In this document: piece by piece, positions 1 to 7,941 of the stretch
Position numbering within the stretch: the stretch's first letter is position 1
Layout: the number at the start of each line of letters is the position of its first letter
Origin: Actinophytocola sp050699915
GTDB lineage: Bacteria > Actinomycetota > Actinomycetes > Mycobacteriales > Pseudonocardiaceae
Reading direction: 5' to 3'
Length of the DNA stretch: 41,353 bases
Assembly (NCBI RefSeq): GCF_050699915.1
Contig: NZ_JBOHGA010000033.1
Span: 1 to 41,353, forward strand
Notes under the pieces: model-generated
Seen by the model: only the letters and a program-made list of their open reading frames with translations
The model's database searches: none
Told to the model about the DNA's origin: nothing
Position numbers and translations under genes: made by a program

Positions 1-506
1 CGTCACGCCCGACCGCGGTGCCCGACCGCGACGCGCGCGATGGCGCCACCAGCGATGGCCGACCGCGGTGCCCGGAGCAGGTCGGGCAGCACCCGACGGC
101 CGCCGGCGGCGTGCCCACCGATGGTCGATCAGCGATGCTGGCGATGGGGCTTGGCCGCAGCCGGGCGCCGCCGCCCGGCGACGGTCTTGGTGGCGGCGCC
201 CAGCCACATGCCTGACGGCCATGCTCAGCTGTGGAGCCCGGCGGTTTCCAGCGGCGATGCCCGGCGGCCTCCAAGTGTCCGAGCCGCCGGGCGTCTGGCA
301 GGTTCGCTCGGCTGGGGCTCGTGCTGAACCTTGAGCGCGCGGCCACTGCCTGCCCCTGCCGCCGGAGAGCGAGTGCCGTTGAGTGAGTGTTCGGGCCGGG
401 ACATCGAGGCGGGGCAGGTTGGCTCGGATGGTCTGCTCCAGAACTTGTTTGCGCCCGGACAGTTGCGTTGTCACATGGGCGAGCGGGACACATCGGTGGG
501 TGGGTG
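1..506. other. Gene-free stretch at the window edge, no feature recognised
   Basis: No reading frame here resembles a protein family and none continues the prepilin peptidase frame that ends at 507. The open frames in the first 330 bases overlap in three phases, are rich in Arg, Pro and Ala, and lack ribosome binding sites, as expected of GC-rich noncoding DNA. The left third is repetitive: the 14-mer GACCGCGGTGCCCG occurs at 11-24 and again at 61-74, and short GCGATGG-like words recur to about position 155. In related actinomycetes aroC often follows the prepilin peptidase gene; that is not seen here. The stretch may be a long intergenic region or decayed sequence. Confidence 0.5.
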
Positions 507-1151
507 TCATGGGGACGTGACCGCTGTGGTGGGGAACATCGTGAACAGGGTTGCGGCTGTCAGTAGGCCTGGGCCGTGCGGGATGGGGTCTCGGGAGCGG
601 GACTGTGTCGTCGCGGCCAGCAGGAGGGTCACCAACGCGGCGACGATCGCAGCCAACAGCAGAGCCGGCCAACCGGCGGCGGCCAGAGCCGCGCCCACGC
701 TGCCGGACAGCTTGACGTCGCCCGCTCCCAACGAGTCCGGGCTCGTCAGGTGGACCATCGCGTGCAGGGTCGCGAACACCACCGCCCCGGCCGCCGCTCG
801 AACTGGGATCGACCAGTCCGGGGCCAGGGCGGCGGCCGTCACGGTCGCGGTGGCCATCGCCGGGTAGGCGGGCAGGGTCAGGGCGTTCGGCAGGCGGCTG
901 TGGCGTAGGTCTACCGCGGTCAGGAGAACCGCGAACCAGGTCAGAGCCGCCGGGATGGGGAGCCACCACGCCGGCAGGTGTCCACTCGCGACTCGCCAGG
1001 CCAGCACGGCCCAGAGAGCCGCCAACGCGCCGGCTAACCATCCACTGTGGACAGAAGTGCCTCGGCGGAGGCGGGACAGCAGGTGGCGGCCGGTCAGGCC
1101 GGCCACGGCGCCGGCGGCGGTTCCCAGGGTGGTGGCCAGGAAGAGGTCCAT
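507..1151 (-). CDS. Prepilin peptidase (A24 family, type IV leader peptidase)
   Basis: This is a membrane aspartyl protease of about 214 residues, nearly all hydrophobic helices. The A24 family cleaves leader peptides of type IV or Tad/Flp pilins at the inner face of the membrane. Both catalytic aspartate motifs are visible: a first Asp in VDLRHSRLPN followed by a helix, and the GxGD motif in LGAGDVKLSG. The length fits the short TadV/CpaA-like form without the N-terminal methylase domain. The start is placed at the ATG at 1151 because upstream codons are polar and atypical; a GGAG lies close in front. An equivalent gene follows aroE in mycobacteria. No pilin or pilus assembly gene lies in the window, so its substrate must be encoded elsewhere. 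Confidence 0.85.
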   Translation of the reverse strand: MDLFLATTLGTAAGAVAGLTGRHLLSRLRRGTSVHSGWLAGALAALWAVLAWRVASGHLPAWWLPIPAALTWFAVLLTAVDLRHSRLPNALTLPAYPAMATATVTAAALAPDWSIPVRAAAGAVVFATLHAMVHLTSPDSLGAGDVKLSGSVGAALAAAGWPALLLAAIVAALVTLLLAATTQSRSRDPIPHGPGLLTAATLFTMFPTTAVTSP

Positions 1152-1162
1152 GACTCCACGGT

Positions 1163-1177
1163 GGACTCCACGAGTCC
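1163..1177. repeat. Small inverted repeat ahead of the prepilin peptidase start
   Basis: GGACTC-CAC-GAGTCC is a perfect 6-bp inverted repeat with a 3-nt loop, ending 12 nt before the ATG at 1151. The word GTGGAGTC (minus strand) also occurs twice in front of the start. It could be an operator or a 5'-UTR hairpin; it may also be chance. Confidence 0.35.
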
Positions 1178-1244
1178 GACCCGGCAAGGAGGAACCGGTG
1201 CGAGTGGTCCCGTTCGCACGGGTTCGTCCGCCCGGCAACGGAAA

Positions 1245-1820
1245 TCAGCTCGGCAAGCCGGCCTTCTCGTGGATCTCCTTGATGACCTCCGTCTTCGCGT
1301 CCGCATAGTTCTGGACGTACTTCCACCGCCGCCGGGCCAGGTCGCGCTTCACCGCCGCGTAGCGATCGCGGTCCTCGTCGTGCGTGCGGAGCCAGTCCCG
1401 GAAGCCGAGGATCCGTTCGATCTCCTCGGCGGCGCGCGAACGGCAGAACACGTGCAGGTTCACGTCATGCTGATCGCCGTGCACGACGCGACGGATCAGG
1501 CAGCGGTGCTCCAGCCACTCCGGCTGACGAACGCGCAGCCGGTAGCCCACCGACTCCAGCGCGGGCAGGTAGCTCTCCTCGTCGGCGGACTCGGTCACCA
1601 GCAACAGCATGTCGATGATCGGCTTCGCCACCAGGCCCGGCACCGACGTGGAACCCGTGTGCTCGACCAGCACCGCCCGCTCCCCCAGCGCCGCCACGAT
1701 CTCCGCGCGGTCCGCCTCGAACCACGACGGCCAAGCCGGGTCGTAGTCCAACACAACCACCGGAACCGCGTAGGGCTTCAGCTCCCCCACCGTCACCGCG
1801 CGCAACGCCTCGTCGTCCAC
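1245..1820 (-). CDS. GrpB family protein (UPF0157, nucleotidyltransferase fold)
   Basis: The 191-residue product matches the GrpB/UPF0157 family, small proteins with a nucleotidyltransferase-like fold and no settled reaction. Family marks include the central VEHTGSTSVPGLVAKPIIDML segment, where the GSTS and the later D are the nucleotidyltransferase-like residues, and the C-terminal RDWLRTHDEDRDRYAAVKRDLA helix. The GTG at 1820 is preferred over an ATG-like start further up because it clears the aroE stop at 1831 and because a TAGGGT hexamer ends 7 nt before it, which fits a leaderless start. It lies between aroE and the prepilin peptidase gene on the same strand, but probably has its own promoter. 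Confidence 0.85.
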   Translation of the reverse strand: MDDEALRAVTVGELKPYAVPVVVLDYDPAWPSWFEADRAEIVAALGERAVLVEHTGSTSVPGLVAKPIIDMLLLVTESADEESYLPALESVGYRLRVRQPEWLEHRCLIRRVVHGDQHDVNLHVFCRSRAAEEIERILGFRDWLRTHDEDRDRYAAVKRDLARRRWKYVQNYADAKTEVIKEIHEKAGLPS

Positions 1821-1827
1821 GCCGCCA

Positions 1828-1833
1828 ACCCTA
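1828..1833 (-). promoter_or_regulatory. -10 hexamer TAGGGT of the GrpB-family gene
   Basis: TAGGGT ends 7 nt before the GTG at 1820, and its first three bases are the aroE stop codon. No Shine-Dalgarno sequence fits this start, so a leaderless transcript is likely. Confidence 0.5.
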
Positions 1834-2673
1834 GAGCGGCAACGGCACCTCACCACCGGTCGCCTCGGACAGCGCGTCGCGCATCGCCTCGCGGGGAGCC
1901 GGCCGGCCGGTGAACTGCTCGACCTGGCCGAATGCCTGGTGCAGCAACATGTCCAGCCCGGTCACCACCCGGCCACCAGCCCCCTCGACCGCGGCGGCCA
2001 GCGGCGTCGGCCACGGGTGATAGATCACGTCCAGCACGCACGGAGCCGACGCCAGCGAGGACACGTGCGGCTCGACGGCGGCCGGGGGCGTGGTGTTCAC
2101 GACCACGCCGGCGTCGCGGACGAGCGTCTGCCACGAAGCGGACGCCCAGTGGACCACCTCGACCGGCAGGCCCAGCTTCGACCCGCACCGCACGGCCTGC
2201 TCGGCGCGGGCCTGCTCGCGGACGACCACGTACGCACTGGCGATCCCGAGGTCGGCGAACGCCGCGAGCGCCGCGCACGCGGTCCCGCCCGCACCCAGCA
2301 CCAGGCCGTACCCGGAGCCCGCGAACCCGACCGCCCGCAGTGCGCCGACGACGCCGTCGACGTCCGTGCAGTCCGCCCGCCACCCGGAGCCCAGGCGTAC
2401 CAGCGTGTTCGCCGCGCCCACCGCGACCGAGCGCGCGGTCGCGTCGGTGGCGACCGACAGCGCGGCCTGCTTGCCGGGCATCGTCACCGACAGGCCAACC
2501 CACGACTCGTCCAGGGACGACACGAGCGCGGGCAACGCGGCGGCGTCCGCCTCGACGCGCTCGTAGGTCCAGCCGGTCAGGCCCAACGCGCGGTACGCGG
2601 CGCCGTGCAGCACCGGCGACAGCGAGTGCGCCACCGGCGAGCCCACTACCGCGGCGCGGCGATCAATAGGCAC
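1831..2673 (-). CDS. aroE: Shikimate dehydrogenase
   Basis: AroE reduces 3-dehydroshikimate to shikimate with NADPH, a cytoplasmic step of aromatic amino acid synthesis. The 280-residue protein has the substrate-binding AHSLSP near residues 15-20, the VTMPGK stretch with the catalytic lysine, TDVDG with the catalytic aspartate, the GAGGTACAA dinucleotide loop of the C-terminal Rossmann domain, and a C-terminal GLDMLLHQAFGQVEQFTG helix typical of the family. Its GTG start at 2673 lies inside the end of mltG, an 11-bp overlap, so the two are probably translationally coupled. This order (alaS-ruvX-mltG-aroE) is standard in actinobacteria. Confidence 0.95.
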   Translation of the reverse strand: MPIDRRAAVVGSPVAHSLSPVLHGAAYRALGLTGWTYERVEADAAALPALVSSLDESWVGLSVTMPGKQAALSVATDATARSVAVGAANTLVRLGSGWRADCTDVDGVVGALRAVGFAGSGYGLVLGAGGTACAALAAFADLGIASAYVVVREQARAEQAVRCGSKLGLPVEVVHWASASWQTLVRDAGVVVNTTPPAAVEPHVSSLASAPCVLDVIYHPWPTPLAAAVEGAGGRVVTGLDMLLHQAFGQVEQFTGRPAPREAMRDALSEATGGEVPLPL

Positions 2674-3859
2674 CGCGCTCCTGGGCTGTGGCGATGTTCT
2701 GGTCGTGCTGCGCCTGGTTCGTGGCGAAGCACGAGGTGCCGTCGGTCTGGCAGCGCACGAAGTACAGCCACTTCCCGTTCTCGGGCGCCGCGGCCGCCTT
2801 GAACGCCTCCGGACTCGCCGCGGCGATGGGCGTCGGCGGCAGGCCGGTGTTCTTGTACGTGTTGTACGGGCCCGCGCGGTTGCGATCCGAGTCGTTCGTC
2901 CGGATCGTCGGCCGGTCCAGCACGTAGTTGATCGTCGAGTCGTACTGCAGCTGCATCCGCTGGGAGAGCCGGTTGTAGGTCACCCGGGACACCTTGCCGA
3001 AGTCCTTCTCGATCGCCTCGCGCTCGATCAGCGAGGCCATGACCGTCACCTGGTACGGGGTGAAACCGGTCTCCTGCGCGATGTTCGGCATCCCGACGGC
3101 CTGCAGCTGCGTCGTCGAGTCACTCACCAGCTGCTGCCACAGCTCGTCGGGCGACGAGCCCGGCTTCACGTCGTACACGCCGGGCATGACCAGGCCCTCG
3201 AGCCGGCGCGCCGGATCGGCCTTCGTCGCGTAGGGCGCGGCCCAATCCGGCACCCCGATCTTGGCCAGGTCAGCCTTCTGCATGCTGGCCCGCAGCTGCT
3301 CGGGCGGCACGCAGGTGCTCTTGCCGTTCAGCTCGGCGCACGACGCCTTCGCCAGCAGCGCGATGATGCCGGGCGTCACCTTGCCGCCGGTCTTGATGTC
3401 GTCCAGCTGCGTGCCGGCCCGGATCTGCAGGTTGCCGACCTTCGCGTCCTTGGCGACGATCTGGTCCACCGCCGCCGGGCCGGACGACTTCGTCTTCACC
3501 ACGTAGTAGCCGGGCTGGATGGCCCGGACCCGCTCGTCGGTCTCCGCCGCGGCGATGAACGCCCGCGAGCTCGCCACGACGTCCGCCTCGGCGAGCGTGG
3601 CGGCGATGTCGCCGGTCGACTGGCCGTTCTCGACCTGGACCACGACCTGGGACTCGCCCTTGCCGGGGTAGTCGTCGTAGCTGCCGATGTCGAGGATCTG
3701 CGTCAGCCCGTAGTAGCCGCCCGCGGCGATCAACCCGAGTACGACCACCATGCTCACCCACAGCACCGCCCGGCGGCGCTTGCGCTTGCGCGGCTTGCGG
3801 ACCGGCCGATGTCGCTCGGTGCGAGCGTCGGAGAACAGGTCGAGCTCGTCGTTGGTCAT
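2663..3859 (-). CDS. mltG: Endolytic murein transglycosylase MltG (YceG-like)
   Basis: MltG cuts nascent peptidoglycan strands inside the chain and is thought to end glycan elongation. The 398-residue protein begins with a basic cytoplasmic tail (RKPRKRKRRR, residues 21-30), one membrane segment at about 31-50, then an extracytoplasmic domain. The catalytic glutamate lies in ASLIEREA (Glu279), followed by the conserved VTYNRL and LQYDSTINYVL stretches. The LEGLVMPGVY segment matches the family's EGxxxPxTY box. The first codon overlaps the ruvX stop as ATGA, a 4-bp overlap typical of translational coupling. Length is normal for actinobacterial members, which have a longer N-terminal tail than E. 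coli MltG. Confidence 0.93.
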   Translation of the reverse strand: MTNDELDLFSDARTERHRPVRKPRKRKRRRAVLWVSMVVVLGLIAAGGYYGLTQILDIGSYDDYPGKGESQVVVQVENGQSTGDIAATLAEADVVASSRAFIAAAETDERVRAIQPGYYVVKTKSSGPAAVDQIVAKDAKVGNLQIRAGTQLDDIKTGGKVTPGIIALLAKASCAELNGKSTCVPPEQLRASMQKADLAKIGVPDWAAPYATKADPARRLEGLVMPGVYDVKPGSSPDELWQQLVSDSTTQLQAVGMPNIAQETGFTPYQVTVMASLIEREAIEKDFGKVSRVTYNRLSQRMQLQYDSTINYVLDRPTIRTNDSDRNRAGPYNTYKNTGLPPTPIAAASPEAFKAAAAPENGKWLYFVRCQTDGTSCFATNQAQHDQNIATAQERGAY

Positions 3860-4344
3860 GGTTGCGACGCCTCCGGAGGCATGTGCCGAGCCCGGCCGTC
3901 CAGCCAGGCCTGCAAGATCTCGACGGCCGCGGCCTGGTCGACCACCGCCCGCTGCTTCTTGCCGCGCACCCCCCGATCACTGAGCATCCTCGTGGCGCTG
4001 ACCGTGGTGAGCCGTTCGTCGGCCAGCCGAACGGGCACCGGACGCACCTTCCTGGCCAGCCGCCTGGCATACACGACGGCCCCCGCCGCCGCCTTGCCGT
4101 GACGGGCCGCGAGCGTTCTCGGTAAACCGACCACCACTTCGACCACCTCGTGCTCGACAACGAGCTCGGCGAGCTGGTCGAGATCGCTTCCCGAGCGTTC
4201 GTCGCGAGACAGCGTAACCAGTGGCGTGGCGAGTGTGGGACCGGGATCACTGAGCGCGACCCCGACCCGCACGGATCCGACGTCCACACCAAGCCTGCGG
4301 CCGGGTCCCGGATCGTGGAGTCCCGGCCGGTCAGGCTCGGTCAT
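3856..4344 (-). CDS. ruvX: Holliday junction resolvase-like protein RuvX (YqgF)
   Basis: This 162-residue protein is a member of the RNase H-fold YqgF family. Members have been linked to Holliday junction resolution and to nuclease trimming of 16S rRNA ends. Visible motifs are LGVDVGSVRVGVALSD with the first catalytic Asp, VVVGLPRTLAARHGKAA, LADERLTT with a catalytic Glu, and the C-terminal VDQAAAVEILQAWLD with the last Asp. The start ATG at 4344 overlaps the alaS stop in ATGA, and its own stop overlaps the mltG start in the same way. The downstream part of a long open frame in this phase, running back to 6819, is only a shadow of alaS. Confidence 0.92.
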   Translation of the reverse strand: MTEPDRPGLHDPGPGRRLGVDVGSVRVGVALSDPGPTLATPLVTLSRDERSGSDLDQLAELVVEHEVVEVVVGLPRTLAARHGKAAAGAVVYARRLARKVRPVPVRLADERLTTVSATRMLSDRGVRGKKQRAVVDQAAAVEILQAWLDGRARHMPPEASQP

Positions 4345-7010
4345 GTAGTGCCGTCCGCCAATGTTCTGCGCAGCGCGACGACCGCGTCGGGCACGCCCGC
4401 CGGGTTGCCGCCGCCGCCCTGCGCGAGGTCGGGCTTTCCGCCGCCGCGACCGCCGATGGCCGGGGAGAACGACGGCACCAGCTTGCCCGCCGCGAGCCCC
4501 TGGTCGCGGGCCACGGACGTAGTCGCGACCACGAACGAGACCTTCGGGCCGTCCGCCGAGAACAGCGCCACCACGCCCGGCCGCGCACCGAGCCGGTTGC
4601 GCACCTCGGCCGCGAGCGCGCGCAGGTCGTTGCCGCCGATGCCGTCCGGCGTGGCTACCGCGACCAGCGCGGTGCCGTTGACGTCCTCGGCCTGGTCGGC
4701 GAGGGTGCCCGCGGACGACAGCAGCTGGGCGCCGCGCAGCTTCTCCAGCTCCTTCTCCGCCGCGCGCAGCCGCTCGACGGTCTGCCCGATGCGCTCCGGC
4801 AACTCGTCCGCCGGCACCTTGAACTGCTCCGCGAGCTGGGCCACCAGCACGTGCTCGCGCGCGAGGAACCGGAACGCGTCGAGCCCGACCAGCGCCTCGA
4901 CGCGACGCACACCGGCGCCGATCGACGCCTCGGACAGCAGCTTGACCACACCGATCTCGCCGGAGCGGTGCACGTGCGTGCCGCCGCACAGCTCCTTGGA
5001 GTAGTCGCCGATCGTGATGACGCGAACCTTGTCGCCGTACTTCTCGCCGAAGAACGCGATCGCGCCCTGCTTGCGCGCCTCGTCGAGCGTGACGACCTCC
5101 GCGCGCACGTCGTAGTCGTTGAGCAGCACGTCGTTGACCTCGTCCTCGACGTCCGCCAGCACGCTCGCCGGCACCGCGCCACCGGGCGAGGTGAAGTCGA
5201 ACCGCAGCCGGCCCGGAGCGTTGAGTGAGCCCGCTTGCGCCGCCTGGGTGCCGAGCGCGCGTCGGACGCCCGCGTGCACGAGGTGGGTCGCCGAGTGCGA
5301 CCGGGACACCGCGCGCCGGCGGGTCGGGTCGACCTCCGCGTTGGCCGTGGCGTCGAGGGTGACCTCGCCGGAGACGACCTTGCCGCGGTGCACGTTCAGG
5401 CCCGCGACCGGCGACTGCACGTCGTGCACCTCGACCACGAAGCCGTCGCCCACGATCCGCCCGGTGTCGGCGAGCTGGCCGCCGCCCTCCGCGTAGAACG
5501 GCGTGCGGTTCAGCACGACCTCGACCTCGGACCCCACACCCGCCGCGACCGCCGGCTCGCCGCCGGAGAGCAGGCCGACCACTGTCGCCTCCGAGGTGAG
5601 GTCGCGGTAGCCCAGGAAGTCGGTGACACCGTGCTTGTCCAGCACCGCGCGGTACACACCGCCGTCGCCGTGCCCGACCTTGCGCGACGCCGCGTCCTCC
5701 TTGGAGCGCCGGCGCTGCTCGGCCATCAGCCGGCGGAAGCCATCCTCGTCGACGGACAGACCCTGCTCGGACGCCATCTCCAGGGTCAGGTCGATCGGGA
5801 ACCCGTAGGTGTCGTGCAGCTGGAACGCCTTGTCGCCCGCCAGCACGCGGCCGCCCGAATCCTTGGTCTCCGTCGCCGCCAGGTCGAAGATCTTCGAGCC
5901 GCTGGTGAGCGTGGTGAGGAAGGTGTCCTCCTCGTTGCGCACCACGGACTCGATGCGGTCGAACTGGCTGACCAGCTCGGGGTAGGCCGGGCCCATGGTG
6001 TCGCGCACGACCGCCGCGAACTCGGGCAGCACCGGCTCGTGGACGCCCAGCAGCCGCACCGAGCGGACGATCCGGCGCAGCAGCCGGCGCAGCACGTAGC
6101 CGCGCGCCTCGTTGCCCGGCGTAACGCCGTCGCCGATCAGCATGACGCCGCTGCGCGCGTGGTCGGCGATGACCCGGAACCGCACGTCGTCGACCGGGTC
6201 GGTGCCGTAGCGGTGGCCCGACATCTCCTCCGCCTTGGTGATCACCGGGCGGACCAGGTCGGTCTCGTAGACGTTGTGCACGTCCTGCAGCAGGAACGCC
6301 ACCCGCTCTATCCCGAGCCCGGTGTCGATGTTCTTCGCCGGCAGCTCGCCGATCGGCGGGTGATCCTTCTTCGGGGACAGCTCGCCCCGCTCGTCCTGCA
6401 TGAAGACGAGGTTCCAGATCTCGAGGTAGCGATCCTCGTCGGCGACGGGGCCGCCTTCCTTGCCGTACTCCGGGCCGCGGTCGTAGTAGATCTCCGAGCA
6501 CGGGCCGCCGGGGCCGGGCACGCCCATGTCCCAGTAGTTGTCCTCGCCGCCGCGGCGCTGGATGCGCTCGTCGGGCAGGCCGGCGATCTTGCGCCACAGC
6601 TCGATGGCCTCGTCGTCGGTCTTGTAGACGGTTACCCAGATGCGCTCGGGGTCGAAGCCGTAGCCGCCGTCGGCCTGACTGCCGGTGACCAGCTGCCAGG
6701 CGTGCTCGATCGCGCCCGCCTTGAAGTAGTCGCCGAAGGAGAAGTTCCCGGCCATCTGAAAGAACGTGTTGTGCCGGGTGGTCTTGCCGACCTCGTCGAT
6801 GTCGCCGGTGCGCACGCACTTCTGCACGCTGGTCGCGCGCGGGTACGGCGGCGGCTCGTCGCCGAGGAAGTACGGCTTGAACTGCACCATTCCCGCGTTG
6901 ACGAACAGCAGGTTCGGGTCGTCGAGGATGAGCGAGGCGCTCGGCACGAGCGTGTGCCCGGACGCCTTGAAGTGGTCGAGGAATCGGTTGCGGATGTCGT
7001 GTGTCTGCAC
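4341..7010 (-). CDS. alaS: Alanine-tRNA ligase
   Basis: AlaRS charges tRNA-Ala in the cytoplasm and removes wrongly attached Ser or Gly. The 889-residue protein has all expected parts. The class II catalytic core comes first, with LLFVNAGMVQFKPYFLG and TRHNTFFQMAGNFSFGDYF. The editing domain follows, with its zinc ligands in HSATHLVHAG (near residue 573) and CGGTHVHRSGEIG (near 675). The C-Ala domain ends in GGRGGGKPDLAQGGG. The GTG at 7010 is chosen because homology begins with VQTHDIRNRFLDHF and AGGA lies about 6 nt upstream. An upstream extension of 21 codons is rich in Arg and unlikely to be translated. It heads the coupled chain ruvX-mltG-aroE. Confidence 0.97.
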   Translation of the reverse strand: MQTHDIRNRFLDHFKASGHTLVPSASLILDDPNLLFVNAGMVQFKPYFLGDEPPPYPRATSVQKCVRTGDIDEVGKTTRHNTFFQMAGNFSFGDYFKAGAIEHAWQLVTGSQADGGYGFDPERIWVTVYKTDDEAIELWRKIAGLPDERIQRRGGEDNYWDMGVPGPGGPCSEIYYDRGPEYGKEGGPVADEDRYLEIWNLVFMQDERGELSPKKDHPPIGELPAKNIDTGLGIERVAFLLQDVHNVYETDLVRPVITKAEEMSGHRYGTDPVDDVRFRVIADHARSGVMLIGDGVTPGNEARGYVLRRLLRRIVRSVRLLGVHEPVLPEFAAVVRDTMGPAYPELVSQFDRIESVVRNEEDTFLTTLTSGSKIFDLAATETKDSGGRVLAGDKAFQLHDTYGFPIDLTLEMASEQGLSVDEDGFRRLMAEQRRRSKEDAASRKVGHGDGGVYRAVLDKHGVTDFLGYRDLTSEATVVGLLSGGEPAVAAGVGSEVEVVLNRTPFYAEGGGQLADTGRIVGDGFVVEVHDVQSPVAGLNVHRGKVVSGEVTLDATANAEVDPTRRRAVSRSHSATHLVHAGVRRALGTQAAQAGSLNAPGRLRFDFTSPGGAVPASVLADVEDEVNDVLLNDYDVRAEVVTLDEARKQGAIAFFGEKYGDKVRVITIGDYSKELCGGTHVHRSGEIGVVKLLSEASIGAGVRRVEALVGLDAFRFLAREHVLVAQLAEQFKVPADELPERIGQTVERLRAAEKELEKLRGAQLLSSAGTLADQAEDVNGTALVAVATPDGIGGNDLRALAAEVRNRLGARPGVVALFSADGPKVSFVVATTSVARDQGLAAGKLVPSFSPAIGGRGGGKPDLAQGGGGNPAGVPDAVVALRRTLADGTT

Positions 7011-7085
7011 GGTGAGTCCTAGGAGGGTGTGGAGCCGACGGGAGTCCGGGTCACGGCGGACAGCCGCGCGCAACGCAGGCGCGGG

Positions 7086-7433
7086 TCAGCTGTCCGCCCG
7101 GCGAGCTCGCGCGTCGCGAGGCGCGGGCACCCGCCGCGCCGCCCACTCGGTGCTCGTGTCGGAGCGCGTGTCGCGCACGCCCAGCGCGTGGCGAGCCACG
7201 GGACTGACGCCCGATCGCTGCTCCACCACTTCGGACAACTCCTCTTCGCGTTCGACCATCCCAGCCCGGATATCGGCGCCGAACGAGCCGATCGCGCCGG
7301 CCAGCTCACGCATCGCCTCGCCCAGGTTGCCGGCGATGCCGGCCGGAGTGGCCTGACGGGCCGTCTCCTTGGCCTTGCGGGACAAGGCTACGCCGGTGGC
7401 GACACCCACCCCAAGCCAAAAAAGGCGCTTCAC
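7086..7433 (-). CDS. DUF6167-like small membrane-associated protein
   Basis: A 115-residue conserved hypothetical that sits just upstream of alaS, as in many actinobacteria. The N-terminus FWLGVGVATGVALSRKAKETA is a short hydrophobic helix followed by positive charge, so it probably anchors in the membrane with a cytoplasmic tail. The body is a helical segment (residues about 30-70), and the last 40 residues are Arg/Ala-rich and look disordered. The ATG at 7433 overlaps the stop of the DUF948 gene by 4 bp, so the two are very likely made together. The DUF6167 assignment rests on the N-terminal pattern and the gene position. Function is unknown. Confidence 0.75.
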   Translation of the reverse strand: MKRLFWLGVGVATGVALSRKAKETARQATPAGIAGNLGEAMRELAGAIGSFGADIRAGMVEREEELSEVVEQRSGVSPVARHALGVRDTRSDTSTEWAARRVPAPRDARARRADS

Positions 7434-7840
7434 GACTTGGCCCCCTTGCGCCTCGAACGCCGCGCGTGCTTGCCGTCGCCGGCCTCCTTGGCCTTGCGCC
7501 GGGCCTTGAGCGCCTTGTTGACGCCGTAGGAGAACGCGGCGACCTTGACCAGCGGGCCGCCGAGCGTGGCGGTGAACACCGACGTGAGCGCCGAGACATT
7601 GCCGGTGACGGCCTGCGTGTTCGCCGTGATGCCGTCGACCCGCTCGAGCTGGGTGTTCACGTGCGTGAGCGCGGTGTTGGCCTCGTCGAACAGCGGGTCG
7701 GTGTTGGTGTGCGCCTTGCGGATCGCGATGGTGGCCTCGTCGAGCGTGCGCCCGAGCTTGATCAACGGGATCGCGAGCAGCAGCACGAGCAGTACGAACG
7801 CGCCGGCCGCGATCAACGCGGCGAGCTGCCCTGCCGACAC
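7430..7840 (-). CDS. DUF948 domain-containing membrane protein
   Basis: A 136-residue protein with an N-terminal transmembrane helix (AALIAAGAFVLLVLLLAIPLI, split here only for description, residues about 7-27). An amphipathic helical stretch follows with TLDEATIAIRKAHTN and NTALTHVNTQLERVDGI, the heptad-like pattern of DUF948. A second hydrophobic patch and a very basic tail (RRSRRKGAKS) complete it. The GTG start at 7840 has a strong AGGAGGG at the right spacing. It is coupled to the following small protein and sits before alaS, an arrangement common in actinobacteria. DUF948 proteins are sometimes compared with membrane-bound coiled-coil or chemotaxis-like helices. No function is established. 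Confidence 0.8.
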   Translation of the reverse strand: MSAGQLAALIAAGAFVLLVLLLAIPLIKLGRTLDEATIAIRKAHTNTDPLFDEANTALTHVNTQLERVDGITANTQAVTGNVSALTSVFTATLGGPLVKVAAFSYGVNKALKARRKAKEAGDGKHARRSRRKGAKS

Positions 7841-7941
7841 GAGCCCTCCTAGTTGCGATACGTGTGACGTCGTGGAATGCCGGTCAGGTTACCGCGCGGC
7901 GCCGACCGTGGCCTGTCCGGATCACCGGGCGGGCACGATCG

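Noticed and set aside
3856..6819. Apparent 987-codon gene including ruvX
   Set aside because: Only the last 162 codons are ruvX; the rest is alaS read in another frame, so it is not a fusion.
5235..7022. 595-codon plus-strand frame opposite alaS
   Set aside because: It lies wholly antisense to a clear alanyl-tRNA synthetase and its Arg/Asp/Val-rich product is the usual GC-rich shadow.
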